DNA of 64,000 nucleotides, from assembly GCA_019637265.1 (NCBI GenBank), contig JAHBVY010000002.1:682001-746000 (forward strand), in the 5' to 3' direction. Of the stretch, positions 16,029-23,805 are shown in pieces (within the stretch, counting starts at the first letter, position 1; every line of letters begins with the position of its first letter). The stretch is from Polyangiaceae bacterium. GTDB taxonomy: Bacteria > Myxococcota_A > Polyangia > Polyangiales > Polyangiaceae. The position numbers and the translations under genes are program-made. Below the pieces are notes generated by a model. It saw only the letters and a list, made by a program, of their open reading frames with translations, did not search any database and was not told the DNA's origin.

Positions 16029-17636
16029 ATGCGACTACACACCTTTGGCTCTCTCGGCATCATCAGCTTGGCGCTCGTGGCTCTCCCCGGTTGTGGGGAT
16101 GACGAAGACGACGACAAGAAGGGCAGCGGCGGCACGGCAGGCAACGCCGGCACGGCGGGCACCGCGGGCACTGCTGGAAGCGGCGGCACCGCGGGCACCG
16201 GCGCCGCGGGCGGCACGGCAGGCACCGGTGGCACGGGCGCTGTCGGCGGCACGGCGGGCACCGGCGCCGCGGGTGGCACGGCAGGCACGGGTGGCACCGC
16301 GGGCACGGGTGGCACCGCAGGGACTGGTGGTACCGCGGGCACCGGCGGCACCGCGGGTACGGGTGGCGGGACGGCTGATGAGATCACAGGCACGGTGACC
16401 TTTCCCTCGGGTAGCGCCCGGTTCGTCAGCTCCGCGTTCGACAGCGCGGGGAACTTCTATGGCGCAGGCTTCCTGAAGGGCGCCAACGGGGACCAGTACC
16501 TGTTCGTCGCCCGCCAAAACCCGGACGGCTCCTCGAGCGCGGGCTGGGGCAGCCATGGGAGCGGCTCGTTCTACCTCAACGTCAGGGCGCAGCCGGCCGG
16601 TGAGACCACCGAGTCCGTGCGCAGCGTGCTGATCCAGAGCGACGGCAAGATCCTGCTGGTCGGCAACGTACTCACCGAAGACGGCACGGACGCAGACATC
16701 GTGGTGGTGCGCGTCAATGGGGACGGCACCCTCGACACCACCTTCGGCACCGACGGCATCGCCACGGTCAGCATCAACACGACGACCGGCGCAGCGAACA
16801 CGAGGGACAACCTCTACAACGCCGCGCTCGACGCGAACGGCAACATCCTGCTGTTCGGGATGACCAAGGCGGAGACCCGTGACGACATCGATCGCTTCGT
16901 CGCGCGCCTCACCCCGGCTGGTGCGCTCGACACCACGTTCAACGGCACCGGCAAGCGCATCTACGGCGTGGACGACCTGGACCTCAACGACAGCGTGCGG
17001 AACGGCTTCGTCCAGCCCGACGGCAAGATCATGTCGGCCGGCTACACCGCCGTGGGCGGCAACAACGAGATCGTGCTGGCGCGCTTCAACGCGGACGGCA
17101 GCTTCGACACCAGCTTCAGCACGGACGGCATCATGCGCCACGCGCCCATCGCGCCGCCAGGCATGGCCGAGGCCTACTCAGCGGTGCTCCACGGCACGAG
17201 CTACATCACCACCGGCTATGGTCGTGAGGCGGCGAGCGGCAACCCGGTGGATCTGGTGAGCTTCCGCTACACCGCGGACGGCAGCTTCGACACCACCTAT
17301 GCCAGCGCGGGCGGGATCATCTGGGACCTCGAGGGCGGGGACGACCGTGGCCGCAACGCCATCGTCCTGCCTGACGGCCGCGTGGTCCACGTGGGTAGCG
17401 CCACGAAGGATGGCAAGATCCAGGCGCTGGTGGTCATCACGGACGGCGACGGCGCCCTCGATCCGTCGTTCAACGGTGGCCAGCCGAAGATCTACGACTT
17501 CGGCAGCGCCACCGAGCAGGCCTTCTTCGGCCTCGCCCTGTCGGCGGACGGCAAGTGGATCGGCGCGGCGGGCTACACCGTGACCACGGCGCCGAACACC
17601 GACGCCGCCTTCCTGCTGCTCCCCACCGGGCTCTGA
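16029..17636 (+). CDS. lipoprotein with Gly/Thr/Ala-rich linker and delta-60 repeats
   Basis: 535 residues, ATG preceded by GATGAGGA. Lipobox L-P-G-C near residue 22, then an acidic patch and a linker of G-T-A-G-T-G-G units (about 35-118). The rest holds repeats of about 55-60 residues with the delta-60 pattern: Q-P-D-G-K-I-x-x-x-G, R-F-N-A-D-G-S-F-D-T-S-F and T-D-G-I at regular spacing (at least five visible). Family knowledge: these repeats build a beta-propeller-like surface domain, usually in secreted or outer-membrane proteins of myxobacteria and relatives; ligands are unknown. A GC-rich hairpin after the stop separates it from the imelysin operon. Confidence 0.88.
   Translation: MRLHTFGSLGIISLALVALPGCGDDEDDDKKGSGGTAGNAGTAGTAGTAGSGGTAGTGAAGGTAGTGGTGAVGGTAGTGAAGGTAGTGGTAGTGGTAGTGGTAGTGGTAGTGGGTADEITGTVTFPSGSARFVSSAFDSAGNFYGAGFLKGANGDQYLFVARQNPDGSSSAGWGSHGSGSFYLNVRAQPAGETTESVRSVLIQSDGKILLVGNVLTEDGTDADIVVVRVNGDGTLDTTFGTDGIATVSINTTTGAANTRDNLYNAALDANGNILLFGMTKAETRDDIDRFVARLTPAGALDTTFNGTGKRIYGVDDLDLNDSVRNGFVQPDGKIMSAGYTAVGGNNEIVLARFNADGSFDTSFSTDGIMRHAPIAPPGMAEAYSAVLHGTSYITTGYGREAASGNPVDLVSFRYTADGSFDTTYASAGGIIWDLEGGDDRGRNAIVLPDGRVVHVGSATKDGKIQALVVITDGDGALDPSFNGGQPKIYDFGSATEQAFFGLALSADGKWIGAAGYTVTTAPNTDAAFLLLPTGL
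16122..16375 (+). repeat. low-complexity GGCACSGCGGGC-type coding repeats
   Basis: Imperfect 9- to 12-bp units encode G-T-A-G-T-G-G runs in the linker after the lipobox. Such linkers are typical of Polyangia lipoproteins. Confidence 0.8.
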
Positions 17637-17655
17637 GCTGGAGTAGGTGATGCAA

Positions 17656-17688
17656 GCGGCCGTCCTCGCGCCTCGCGGGGGCGGCCGT
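17656..17688 (+). terminator. GC-rich hairpin after delta-60 gene
   Basis: Outer arms GCGGCCG/CGGCCGT with inner CCTCGCG/CGCGGGG pairing and a 3-nt loop, 20 bp after the stop at 17636. There is no U-tract, so rho-independent function is uncertain. Confidence 0.5.
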
Positions 17689-17737
17689 GTCACATGCAGG
17701 TGCTGAAGCATGAGGCGAGGCCTGGAGTGAACCGGAG

Positions 17738-19114
17738 ATGAAGAGGACCTACTGGACAGGGCTCCTGATTGCCCTGGTGAGCTTTGGAGGCTGCCGCAAG
17801 GAGGCGCCGGATGAGGTCGTGTTCACTGGGAAGACGACCGGGCCGAGCAGCGGCGGCAGCGGCGCGAGCGGCGGCACAAGCTGGTTCGGCGGCAGCTCCG
17901 GCGGCGGCGCAGGGGGCGCCTCGGGCAGCGCGGGCACGGGTGACGCGGGCACCGACGCCGACACGCCCGACCTGGTGTCCTGCGGTTTCCCGGAGGAAAC
18001 GCAGGAAGCCTTCACCAAGAGCAAGCTGCTCCGCGCGGTCGCGGAGTGCGCGGTGGGGCGCTACGCGGCGTTCCAGGTGCAGGCGGAGGCGCTGAGCACG
18101 GAGGCTCAGGCCTTCGAGCAGAGCCCCTCGAGCGAGGCGCTCGCGCGCACCCAGCTCGCCTGGCAGCGAGCTATTTCCGCGTGGCAAGAGGCCGAGCCGT
18201 TCCGCTTCGGGCCAGCGGCGCGCCCCGCGGAGCCTGGCGGGCAAGACCATCGCGATCAGATCTACGGCTGGCCGCTGGCGAGCCGCTGCCGCATCGAGGA
18301 GCAAATAGTCTCCCAGCTCTACCTGGAGCCGAGGTTCGTCACCTCGCTCATCAACGGGCGCACGCTGTCCTCCCTCGACTACCTGCTGTTCTACGGCGGC
18401 ACCAGCAACGGCTGCTCCGCGTTCTCCAGCATCAACGCCAGCGGCACTTGGGACGCCCTCGGCGCCGACGAGATCCGCGCGCGACGCGTGGTCTACGCCA
18501 GCCGCGCCGCGAGCCTCGTCGCCGAGCGCGCCCGCGCGCTGGTCACGAGCTGGGTCCCGGCGAGTGAAGCCCACCCGGATGGCGCGAACTTCTGCGGCGA
18601 GCTCAGCCGCGCCGGCGCTGGTAGCGCCGTGTTCGCCTCCGATCAGGCGGCGCTGAACGCGGTGAGCGACGGGATGTTCTACGTGGAGAAGGAGCTCAAG
18701 GACTGGAAGCTCGGGCGCCCGATTGGCTACGGCGACTGCTTCTCAGCGAGCTGCCCTGAGTCAGTGGAGCTGCCTTTCTCGCGCGGCTCGGTCGCCCACA
18801 TGCAGGCGAACCTCCGCGGGTTCCGCAGGTTGTTCCAAGGCTGCGGCCCCGGCGGCGAAGGGGTCGGCTTCGATGACTGGCTGATCGCGATCGGCGCGGG
18901 AGATCTCGCGGCGCGGATGCTGAGCGCGCTCGACGGCGCCGAGCCGGCGATCGCGGCGATCGGCGGGCCGCTGGACGACGCGGTGGTGAACGAGCCCGAG
19001 AAGGTCCAGCTCGCCTACACCCGGCTCAAGGCGCTGACCGATCTGCTCAAGACGGAGTTCGTCTCCGTCCTCAACCTCGAGCTGCCAAAGACCTCGGAAG
19101 GTGACAACGACTAG
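17738..19114 (+). CDS. imelysin-family (M75-like) lipoprotein
   Basis: 458 residues. Lipobox G-G-C near 19, Gly/Ser-rich linker to about 70, then a helical domain with F-Q-V-Q-A-E-A-L, L-A-W-Q-R-A-I-S-A-W-Q-E-A-E-P-F-R-F-G-P and L-S-S-L-D-Y-L-L-F, the imelysin/insulin-cleaving-protease pattern. In typical members the last motif is G-x-H-x-x-E-x-L-L; here His is Ser and Glu is Asp, so the metal site is lost. Family knowledge: periplasmic or outer-membrane proteins tied to iron uptake (IrpA, EfeO relatives). It leads a tight operon with an HTTM protein (14-bp overlap) and a TonB receptor. Inference: substrate-binding or presenting partner of that receptor. Confidence 0.8.
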   Translation: MKRTYWTGLLIALVSFGGCRKEAPDEVVFTGKTTGPSSGGSGASGGTSWFGGSSGGGAGGASGSAGTGDAGTDADTPDLVSCGFPEETQEAFTKSKLLRAVAECAVGRYAAFQVQAEALSTEAQAFEQSPSSEALARTQLAWQRAISAWQEAEPFRFGPAARPAEPGGQDHRDQIYGWPLASRCRIEEQIVSQLYLEPRFVTSLINGRTLSSLDYLLFYGGTSNGCSAFSSINASGTWDALGADEIRARRVVYASRAASLVAERARALVTSWVPASEAHPDGANFCGELSRAGAGSAVFASDQAALNAVSDGMFYVEKELKDWKLGRPIGYGDCFSASCPESVELPFSRGSVAHMQANLRGFRRLFQGCGPGGEGVGFDDWLIAIGAGDLAARMLSALDGAEPAIAAIGGPLDDAVVNEPEKVQLAYTRLKALTDLLKTEFVSVLNLELPKTSEGDND

Positions 19115-20606
19115 CCAAGCACCCAGCGCTACGGCGTCTGCTTGGCAGCGCTTCGAGCGAGCCGCGCTCACCCCGGTGGACGCGAGCTGGCTCGTGGCGT
19201 TTCGAGTTTTGTTCGGGCTCGTGCTGAGCGTCAGCGCGCTCCGGTTCATCCACTACGGGTGGATCGACGGGCTGTTCGTCGACCCGAGCTTCCGCTTCCG
19301 CTACTTCGGGTTCGAGTGGGTGCCGGTGCCGACGGGCGCGCAAGTGCACGCGCTGTTCTGGGTGGTGGTGGGGCTCGGCGTCGCCGTCGCGGCGGGGTTC
19401 TTGTTTCGCCTCAGCGCGCTGCTCCTGTTCGCCTGCTTCGCGACGCTGCAGCTGATCGACGTCACGAACTACCTCAACCATTACTACCTCGCCTGCCTCC
19501 TCACGCTGCTGCTCGCGCTGTCTCCCGCCGGGAAGACAGCGTCCGTCGACAGCTGGCTCGGCATCAGCCGCGCACAGACGGAGGTGCCGCGCGCCTGGCA
19601 CTGGCTGCTGCGAGTGCAAGTGGGGGTGGTGTACACCTTCGCGGGCCTGGCCAAGGCCACCAGCGATTGGCTGATCCACGCTCAGCCGCTCCGCATCTGG
19701 CTGAACTCGCGCACCGACATGCCCGTGCTGGGGCCGCTGTTCGCGGAGCCCCTCGCCGCCCCGGTGATGAGCTGGTGTGGCTTCCTGTTCGACACCACCA
19801 TCGTGTGGTTCTTGCTGTGGCGCCGCACGCGCGTCCCGGCGTACCTGGTCGTGATCGCGTTTCACACGGTCACGCGGCTCTTGTTCCCGATCGGGATGTT
19901 CCCCTTCATCATGGTGCTGGGCGCCCTGGTGTTCTTCCCAGCGGACTGGCCGCGCGCGCTGGTGAGGCGCGCGCGAGGGGTGTTGGAGCGTCGTACGCGG
20001 ACAGCGAACGTGGCGACGAGCACCGACGCCGCACAGACAGCACAACTGACGGACACGCCTCGCAGCGCCTCGAGCACCTCAAACACCAGCGCCCCGCGCG
20101 CTGGAGCGCGCCAGCGCCTGGCGCTGGGGCTCGGGCTCACCTACTGCGCATTCCAGGTGCTGATGCCGCTCCGTCACCTGGCCTACGGCGGCAACGTGCT
20201 GTGGGACGAGCAGGGCATGCGCTTCTCCTGGCGCGTGATGGTGCGCGAGAAGAACGGCAGCATCACCTACATCGTCAGGGACACGAACGGCAAAGAGTGG
20301 CACGTCCCGACGCACAAGTACCTCACCCGGCTCCAAGAGCGAGAGCTCGCGGGTCAGCCGGATTTGATCTTGCAGCTCGGGCACCACATCGCGCGGGACT
20401 TCGCCGCGCGTGGCTACCCGGACGTCAGCGTGCAGGTGGACGCGCTGGTGTCCCTCAACGGCCGGCGCCTCGCGCCCCTGATCGATCCCGAGGTGGACCT
20501 GACGACGATCCGAGACGGCGTCGCCAAGGCCCATTGGATCTTACCCGCCCCCAAGGACCCTCCCCCTCACATCAAGCCCCTGCGCGCCGAGACGGCGCGT
20601 CGCTAG
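19101..20606 (+). CDS. HTTM-domain (vitamin K-dependent carboxylase-like) membrane protein
   Basis: 501 residues, GTG start inside the imelysin gene. Several membrane helices occupy about 15-290, with the HTTM-type first segment (F-R-V-L-F-G-L-V-L-S-V-S-A-L-R-F) and N-Y-L-N-H-Y-Y-L-A-C-L-L-T-L-L-L-A-L-S-P, Y-T-F-A-G-L-A-K and L-F-P-I-G-M-F-P-F. The C-terminal soluble part (about 340-490: F-S-W-R-V-M-V-R-E-K-N-G, Y-L-T-R-L-Q) matches the beta domain found in gamma-carboxylase-like members. Family knowledge: the eukaryotic enzyme carboxylates glutamates using vitamin K; bacterial members are mostly uncharacterised. Being between imelysin and a TonB receptor argues for a role in uptake or surface-protein modification. 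Confidence 0.82.
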   Translation: MTTTSQAPSATASAWQRFERAALTPVDASWLVAFRVLFGLVLSVSALRFIHYGWIDGLFVDPSFRFRYFGFEWVPVPTGAQVHALFWVVVGLGVAVAAGFLFRLSALLLFACFATLQLIDVTNYLNHYYLACLLTLLLALSPAGKTASVDSWLGISRAQTEVPRAWHWLLRVQVGVVYTFAGLAKATSDWLIHAQPLRIWLNSRTDMPVLGPLFAEPLAAPVMSWCGFLFDTTIVWFLLWRRTRVPAYLVVIAFHTVTRLLFPIGMFPFIMVLGALVFFPADWPRALVRRARGVLERRTRTANVATSTDAAQTAQLTDTPRSASSTSNTSAPRAGARQRLALGLGLTYCAFQVLMPLRHLAYGGNVLWDEQGMRFSWRVMVREKNGSITYIVRDTNGKEWHVPTHKYLTRLQERELAGQPDLILQLGHHIARDFAARGYPDVSVQVDALVSLNGRRLAPLIDPEVDLTTIRDGVAKAHWILPAPKDPPPHIKPLRAETARR

Positions 20607-20614
20607 AGAGCCCC

Positions 20615-22966
20615 GTGAAGCAATTCGTCAAGTACCCACACCGTATCCCCGCGTGGCTGATCGCCCTCGCCGCCTCTGGCTACACCCTGAGCGCCCTCGG
20701 CCAACCCACGGGCGGCCCCGAAGCGGCGCCCATCGATGAAGCGACTGAAGGCGCCTCCAACCCTGAAGAAGCCAGCTCAGCTGACGACGCCACAGCACCC
20801 AGTGACACCAGCGACGCCACAGCACCCAGTGACACCAACGACGCCGCAGCACCCAGTGACTCCGCGGAGGCCGACGAAGAAGCCGAAGTGGTCGTCGCCG
20901 GCTCCCCCGCGCGCCGCGCGGCGGGCTCCGCCCACGTCATCCGTGAGGCCGAGCTCGAGCGCTACGAGTACGACGACCCAGCGGCCGTGCTCTCGGTGGT
21001 GCCGGGCCTCTACTCGCGCGGCGAGGACGGCGTCGGCTTACGCCCGAACCTCAGCATGCGCGGGGTGAGCCCCGACCGGTCAAAAAAGCTGACCTTACTG
21101 GAGGATGGCCTCCCCTTCGGCCCTGCCCCCTACTCCGCGCCCGCCGCCTACTACTTCCCGCTGATGACGCACTTCTCGGGCGTGCGCGTGCTGAAGGGCC
21201 CCGGCGCCATGAGCTATGGGCCGCAGACGGTGGCCGGCGTGGTGGACTTCATCAGCCGCCCCATCCCCACGCGCACCACCGCCCACATCGATCTGGCCAC
21301 CGGTGAGTACGCGCACCGCAAGGCCCACGCCTACTTCGGCACCAGCGATGGTCAAACAGGCTTCCTGATCGAGGGCGTGCACCTCGGCAACGACGGCTTC
21401 AAGGAGCTCCCGAGCGGCGCCGACACCGGCTTCGTGCGCAACGCGTGGAAGGCGCACGCCAGCTACAGCCCGAACCCCACGGCGAGGCTCCGGAGCGACT
21501 TCAGCATCCGGCTCGGCTACGACGACGAGATCTCCAACGAGACCTACCTGGGCCTCACGGACGCTGACCTCGAGGCGAGCCCTAACCGCCGCTACGCGGC
21601 GACCCAGCTCGACCGCATGGAGTGGCACCGGAGCTCGCTGGTGCTCAGCCACACCCTCACGGGCGGCCCCGGCTTCAAGCTCACCACCTCCGTTTATCGC
21701 CACGATTTGACGCGTTCCTGGCGCAAGGTGAACCGCTTCCGCGGCGCCAGTTTGTTCGATGTCCTGACGAATCCGGACGGCGGCCAGAACGCGGTGTTCG
21801 CGGCGCTCTTGAGCGGCCAAGCGGACTCCTCCGGCCCCGCGGAGGCCATCATGATCGGGCCCAACGCGCGAAAGTACGTCTCGCAAGGCCTCGATACGCG
21901 CGTGCGCTGGGACACCAGCACCGGTCCGCTCCAGCACCGCTTCGAGTACGGCGCCACGCTCCACTACGATCGCATCGAGCGACGCCACAGTGAGGACGCC
22001 TTCCTGATCGTCGGCGACACCCTCGTCCCCGAGGGCAGCCCCACCCTGGTGACCGCGTTCAACGAGGCGGCGACGCACGCCGTGGCGCTCCACCTGAACG
22101 ACGCCATCAGCTACGACGCGCTGACGGTCACCCCGGGCGTCCGCGTGGAGGCGCTGGCGTCGCGCTTCCTCGATCGGACGAGCGGCAACTCCACGGGCTC
22201 GTCCACCGTGGCCGTGATGCCGGGCCTCGGCGCCTTCTACGCGCTCTTGCCCGATTTCGGCGTGCTCGCTGGCGCCTACCGCGGCTTCAGCCCGCCCGCG
22301 CCAGGCAGCGCCGAGCACGTGGATCCAGAGTTCAGCTGGAACCTCGAGGGTGGCCTGCGCTTCGCTCCAGGGCGCTCACGGCTGGAGGCGATCGGCTTTT
22401 ACAACCACTACACCAACCTGACGGATGTCTGCACCTTCTCGAGCGGCTGCCTCGACGCCAACCTCGATCGTCAGTTCGACGCCGGTAAAGCGCGCATCTA
22501 TGGGCTCGAGGTGTACGGTGAGCACGCGCTCCGCGTCGCGGAGGAGATCAGCTTACCCCTCAGCGTCAGCTACACTTACTCCAAGTCAGAATTCCTGACG
22601 GACTTCGAGTCGGAGGACCCCATCTTCGGGGTGGTGGAGGCGGGGGACGAGCTGCCTTACATCCCCGCGCATCAGCTCCAGCTGCGCGCCGGCGTGGAGG
22701 GCGGGCGCTTCGGGGTCTACGGCGCCTTCATGTACGTAGCCTCCACGCGCGAACAGGCGGGGAGCGAGCCGCTCGACGAGGTCCTGAGCACGGATAGTCA
22801 GGCGAGCGTGGACGTGGGCGGGCGCTTCGACGTCACCTCGAACCTCCAAGTCTACACCCAGGTTCGCAACGTCACCGACGCCCGCTACATCATCGGGCAT
22901 CGCCCCTACGGCGCGCGCCCCAACGCACCCCGTTGGATTCAAGTGGGCCTCAAAGCGGGCTTCTGA
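20615..22966 (+). CDS. TonB-dependent outer-membrane receptor (FecA-like)
   Basis: 783 residues, GTG start 8 nt after the HTTM stop; the open frame extends far upstream but that part is a shadow. Signal peptide, then an Asp/Ala/Ser-rich linker with a 9-residue tandem repeat (about 58-84), then the plug (about 95-215: P-A-A-V-L-S-V-V-P-G-L-Y-S-R, L-S-M-R-G-V-S-P-D-R, L-L-E-D-G-L-P-F-G-P-A-P-Y, V-L-K-G-P-G-A-M-S-Y-G-P) and a 22-strand-type barrel ending in Phe. The plug resembles ferric-dicitrate receptors. Family knowledge: TonB-driven import of iron chelates or other scarce ligands. The ligand here is unknown. The imelysin and HTTM genes are its likely partners. Confidence 0.9.
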   Translation: MKQFVKYPHRIPAWLIALAASGYTLSALGQPTGGPEAAPIDEATEGASNPEEASSADDATAPSDTSDATAPSDTNDAAAPSDSAEADEEAEVVVAGSPARRAAGSAHVIREAELERYEYDDPAAVLSVVPGLYSRGEDGVGLRPNLSMRGVSPDRSKKLTLLEDGLPFGPAPYSAPAAYYFPLMTHFSGVRVLKGPGAMSYGPQTVAGVVDFISRPIPTRTTAHIDLATGEYAHRKAHAYFGTSDGQTGFLIEGVHLGNDGFKELPSGADTGFVRNAWKAHASYSPNPTARLRSDFSIRLGYDDEISNETYLGLTDADLEASPNRRYAATQLDRMEWHRSSLVLSHTLTGGPGFKLTTSVYRHDLTRSWRKVNRFRGASLFDVLTNPDGGQNAVFAALLSGQADSSGPAEAIMIGPNARKYVSQGLDTRVRWDTSTGPLQHRFEYGATLHYDRIERRHSEDAFLIVGDTLVPEGSPTLVTAFNEAATHAVALHLNDAISYDALTVTPGVRVEALASRFLDRTSGNSTGSSTVAVMPGLGAFYALLPDFGVLAGAYRGFSPPAPGSAEHVDPEFSWNLEGGLRFAPGRSRLEAIGFYNHYTNLTDVCTFSSGCLDANLDRQFDAGKARIYGLEVYGEHALRVAEEISLPLSVSYTYSKSEFLTDFESEDPIFGVVEAGDELPYIPAHQLQLRAGVEGGRFGVYGAFMYVASTREQAGSEPLDEVLSTDSQASVDVGGRFDVTSNLQVYTQVRNVTDARYIIGHRPYGARPNAPRWIQVGLKAGF
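20786..20866 (+). repeat. 27-bp coding tandem repeat (3 units)
   Basis: Units at 20786, 20813 and 20840 encode D-A-x-A-P-S-D-x-x in the linker between signal peptide and plug of the TonB receptor. Contains the recurring CAGTGAC string. Confidence 0.85.
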
Positions 22967-22977
22967 GCCGCTAGGCG

Positions 22978-23424
22978 CTAGCTCCGCAGCGCCAAGCCAA
23001 CCAGCACACCCACCACCACCGCGCCGACCAGCACCGCGGCCCATAGCCACAGGTAGCTCTGAGGGGCCGCGGGAGGCAGGGAGGCGGGCGGCAGAGAGAC
23101 AGGCGGCGAGGACGCGGGGGCCTTGGGGCGGTTCGACGGCAGGGCTCCGCCGAGGCCATGTTGATCGATGTAGCGCTGCACCTCCGAGCGCTCGATCTTA
23201 CGCGTCGCCGCGGCGCGCGCGTCCTCGGCGTCCACCTCGAAGCTCCGGATCTCGAGCGTCTTGTATTTCGACTCCGACGGCGGGCGCTGAGCACCCACGT
23301 GAACACGCTCTGTTGCCTCGAGCTGCCCTGCTGCCTCGAGCTGCCCTGCTGCCTCGAGCTGCGCCTCAGGCTGCTCCGCCTCCCCTGCGTTCCCCACCGT
23401 CGGCTCGGACTCGGATCGTGACAT
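22978..23424 (-). CDS. small tail-anchored protein of unknown function
   Basis: About 148 residues from ATG 23424. No family recognised. An N-terminal polar stretch carries 6-residue L-E-A-A-G-Q repeats encoded by 18-bp units; the middle (K-Y-K-T-L-E-I-R-S-F-E-V-D, then I-E-R-S-E-V-Q-R-Y-I-D-Q-H-G-L) is predicted helical; a Pro/Ser-rich hinge leads to a C-terminal membrane helix (L-W-L-W-A-A-V-L-V-G-A-V-V-V-G-V-L-V-G-L) ending R-S. This layout suits a cytoplasmic domain tethered to the inner membrane. It is convergent with the TonB receptor gene (11-bp gap). A longer frame upstream is possible but lacks a good ribosome site. Confidence 0.6.
   Translation of the reverse strand: MSRSESEPTVGNAGEAEQPEAQLEAAGQLEAAGQLEATERVHVGAQRPPSESKYKTLEIRSFEVDAEDARAAATRKIERSEVQRYIDQHGLGGALPSNRPKAPASSPPVSLPPASLPPAAPQSYLWLWAAVLVGAVVVGVLVGLALRS
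23308..23360 (-). repeat. 18-bp coding tandem repeat (about 2.8 units)
   Basis: CTGCCCTGCTGCCTCGAG units at 23323 and 23341, with a partial one before them, encode L-E-A-A-G-Q in the tail-anchored protein. Confidence 0.8.
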
Positions 23425-23543
23425 GCCCGCATCACCTGGGTGCCACAGGAGCGGCGCCGGACGCAAGGCCTCACACGACGCAGCCTCCGTGAGGTGACTC
23501 CTAGCGCTCCCGCGCGGCGCCATCTCAACGACCCACTGCGACC

Positions 23544-23564
23544 TGCCAAACCCCAAAAAAACCC
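23544..23564 (-). repeat. dispersed G-rich motif, copy 5
   Basis: TGCCAAACCCCAAAAAAACC plus C. Left arm of an inverted pair with copy 6. Confidence 0.75.
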
Positions 23565-23699
23565 TGCTCCAACCTCAGCCGCGGCCACGGCGAGGCGCAC
23601 TCCAACCGATCGCGCCCCGCTCGAAAGGTCGACCGAGCCATTCGGATCCGCGCTGCGACGAGCACCGCAGCTCAGCTCGGGACGGGCTCGCACAGGCTC

Positions 23700-23719
23700 T
23701 TTTTTTAGGGGGTTTGCCT
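23700..23719 (+). repeat. dispersed G-rich motif, copy 6
   Basis: TTTTTTTAGGGGGTTTGCCT. Right arm of an inverted pair with copy 5, 86 bp before the kinase start. Confidence 0.7.
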
Positions 23720-23805
23720 GAACGCCGCCCCATGACGGCCGCCCAGTCTCGAGCGCCAGGCGGCAAACGGGTCGGCGCCCCCGTGCGAGAGGGTATGCTG
23801 GGTGC

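Larger units (their letters stand above)
23425..23805. other. divergent intergenic region with inverted motif pair
   Basis: 381 bp between the tail-anchored protein (minus) and the sensor kinase (plus). It holds two copies of the dispersed G-rich motif facing each other (23544 and 23700) with 135 bp between. No gene was found in the enclosed segment. Confidence 0.6.

Noticed and set aside
19142-20614. Long open frame upstream of the TonB receptor start
   Set aside because: It is Arg/Ala-rich, overlaps the well-supported HTTM gene in another frame, and lacks a signal peptide; the receptor starts at GTG 20615.
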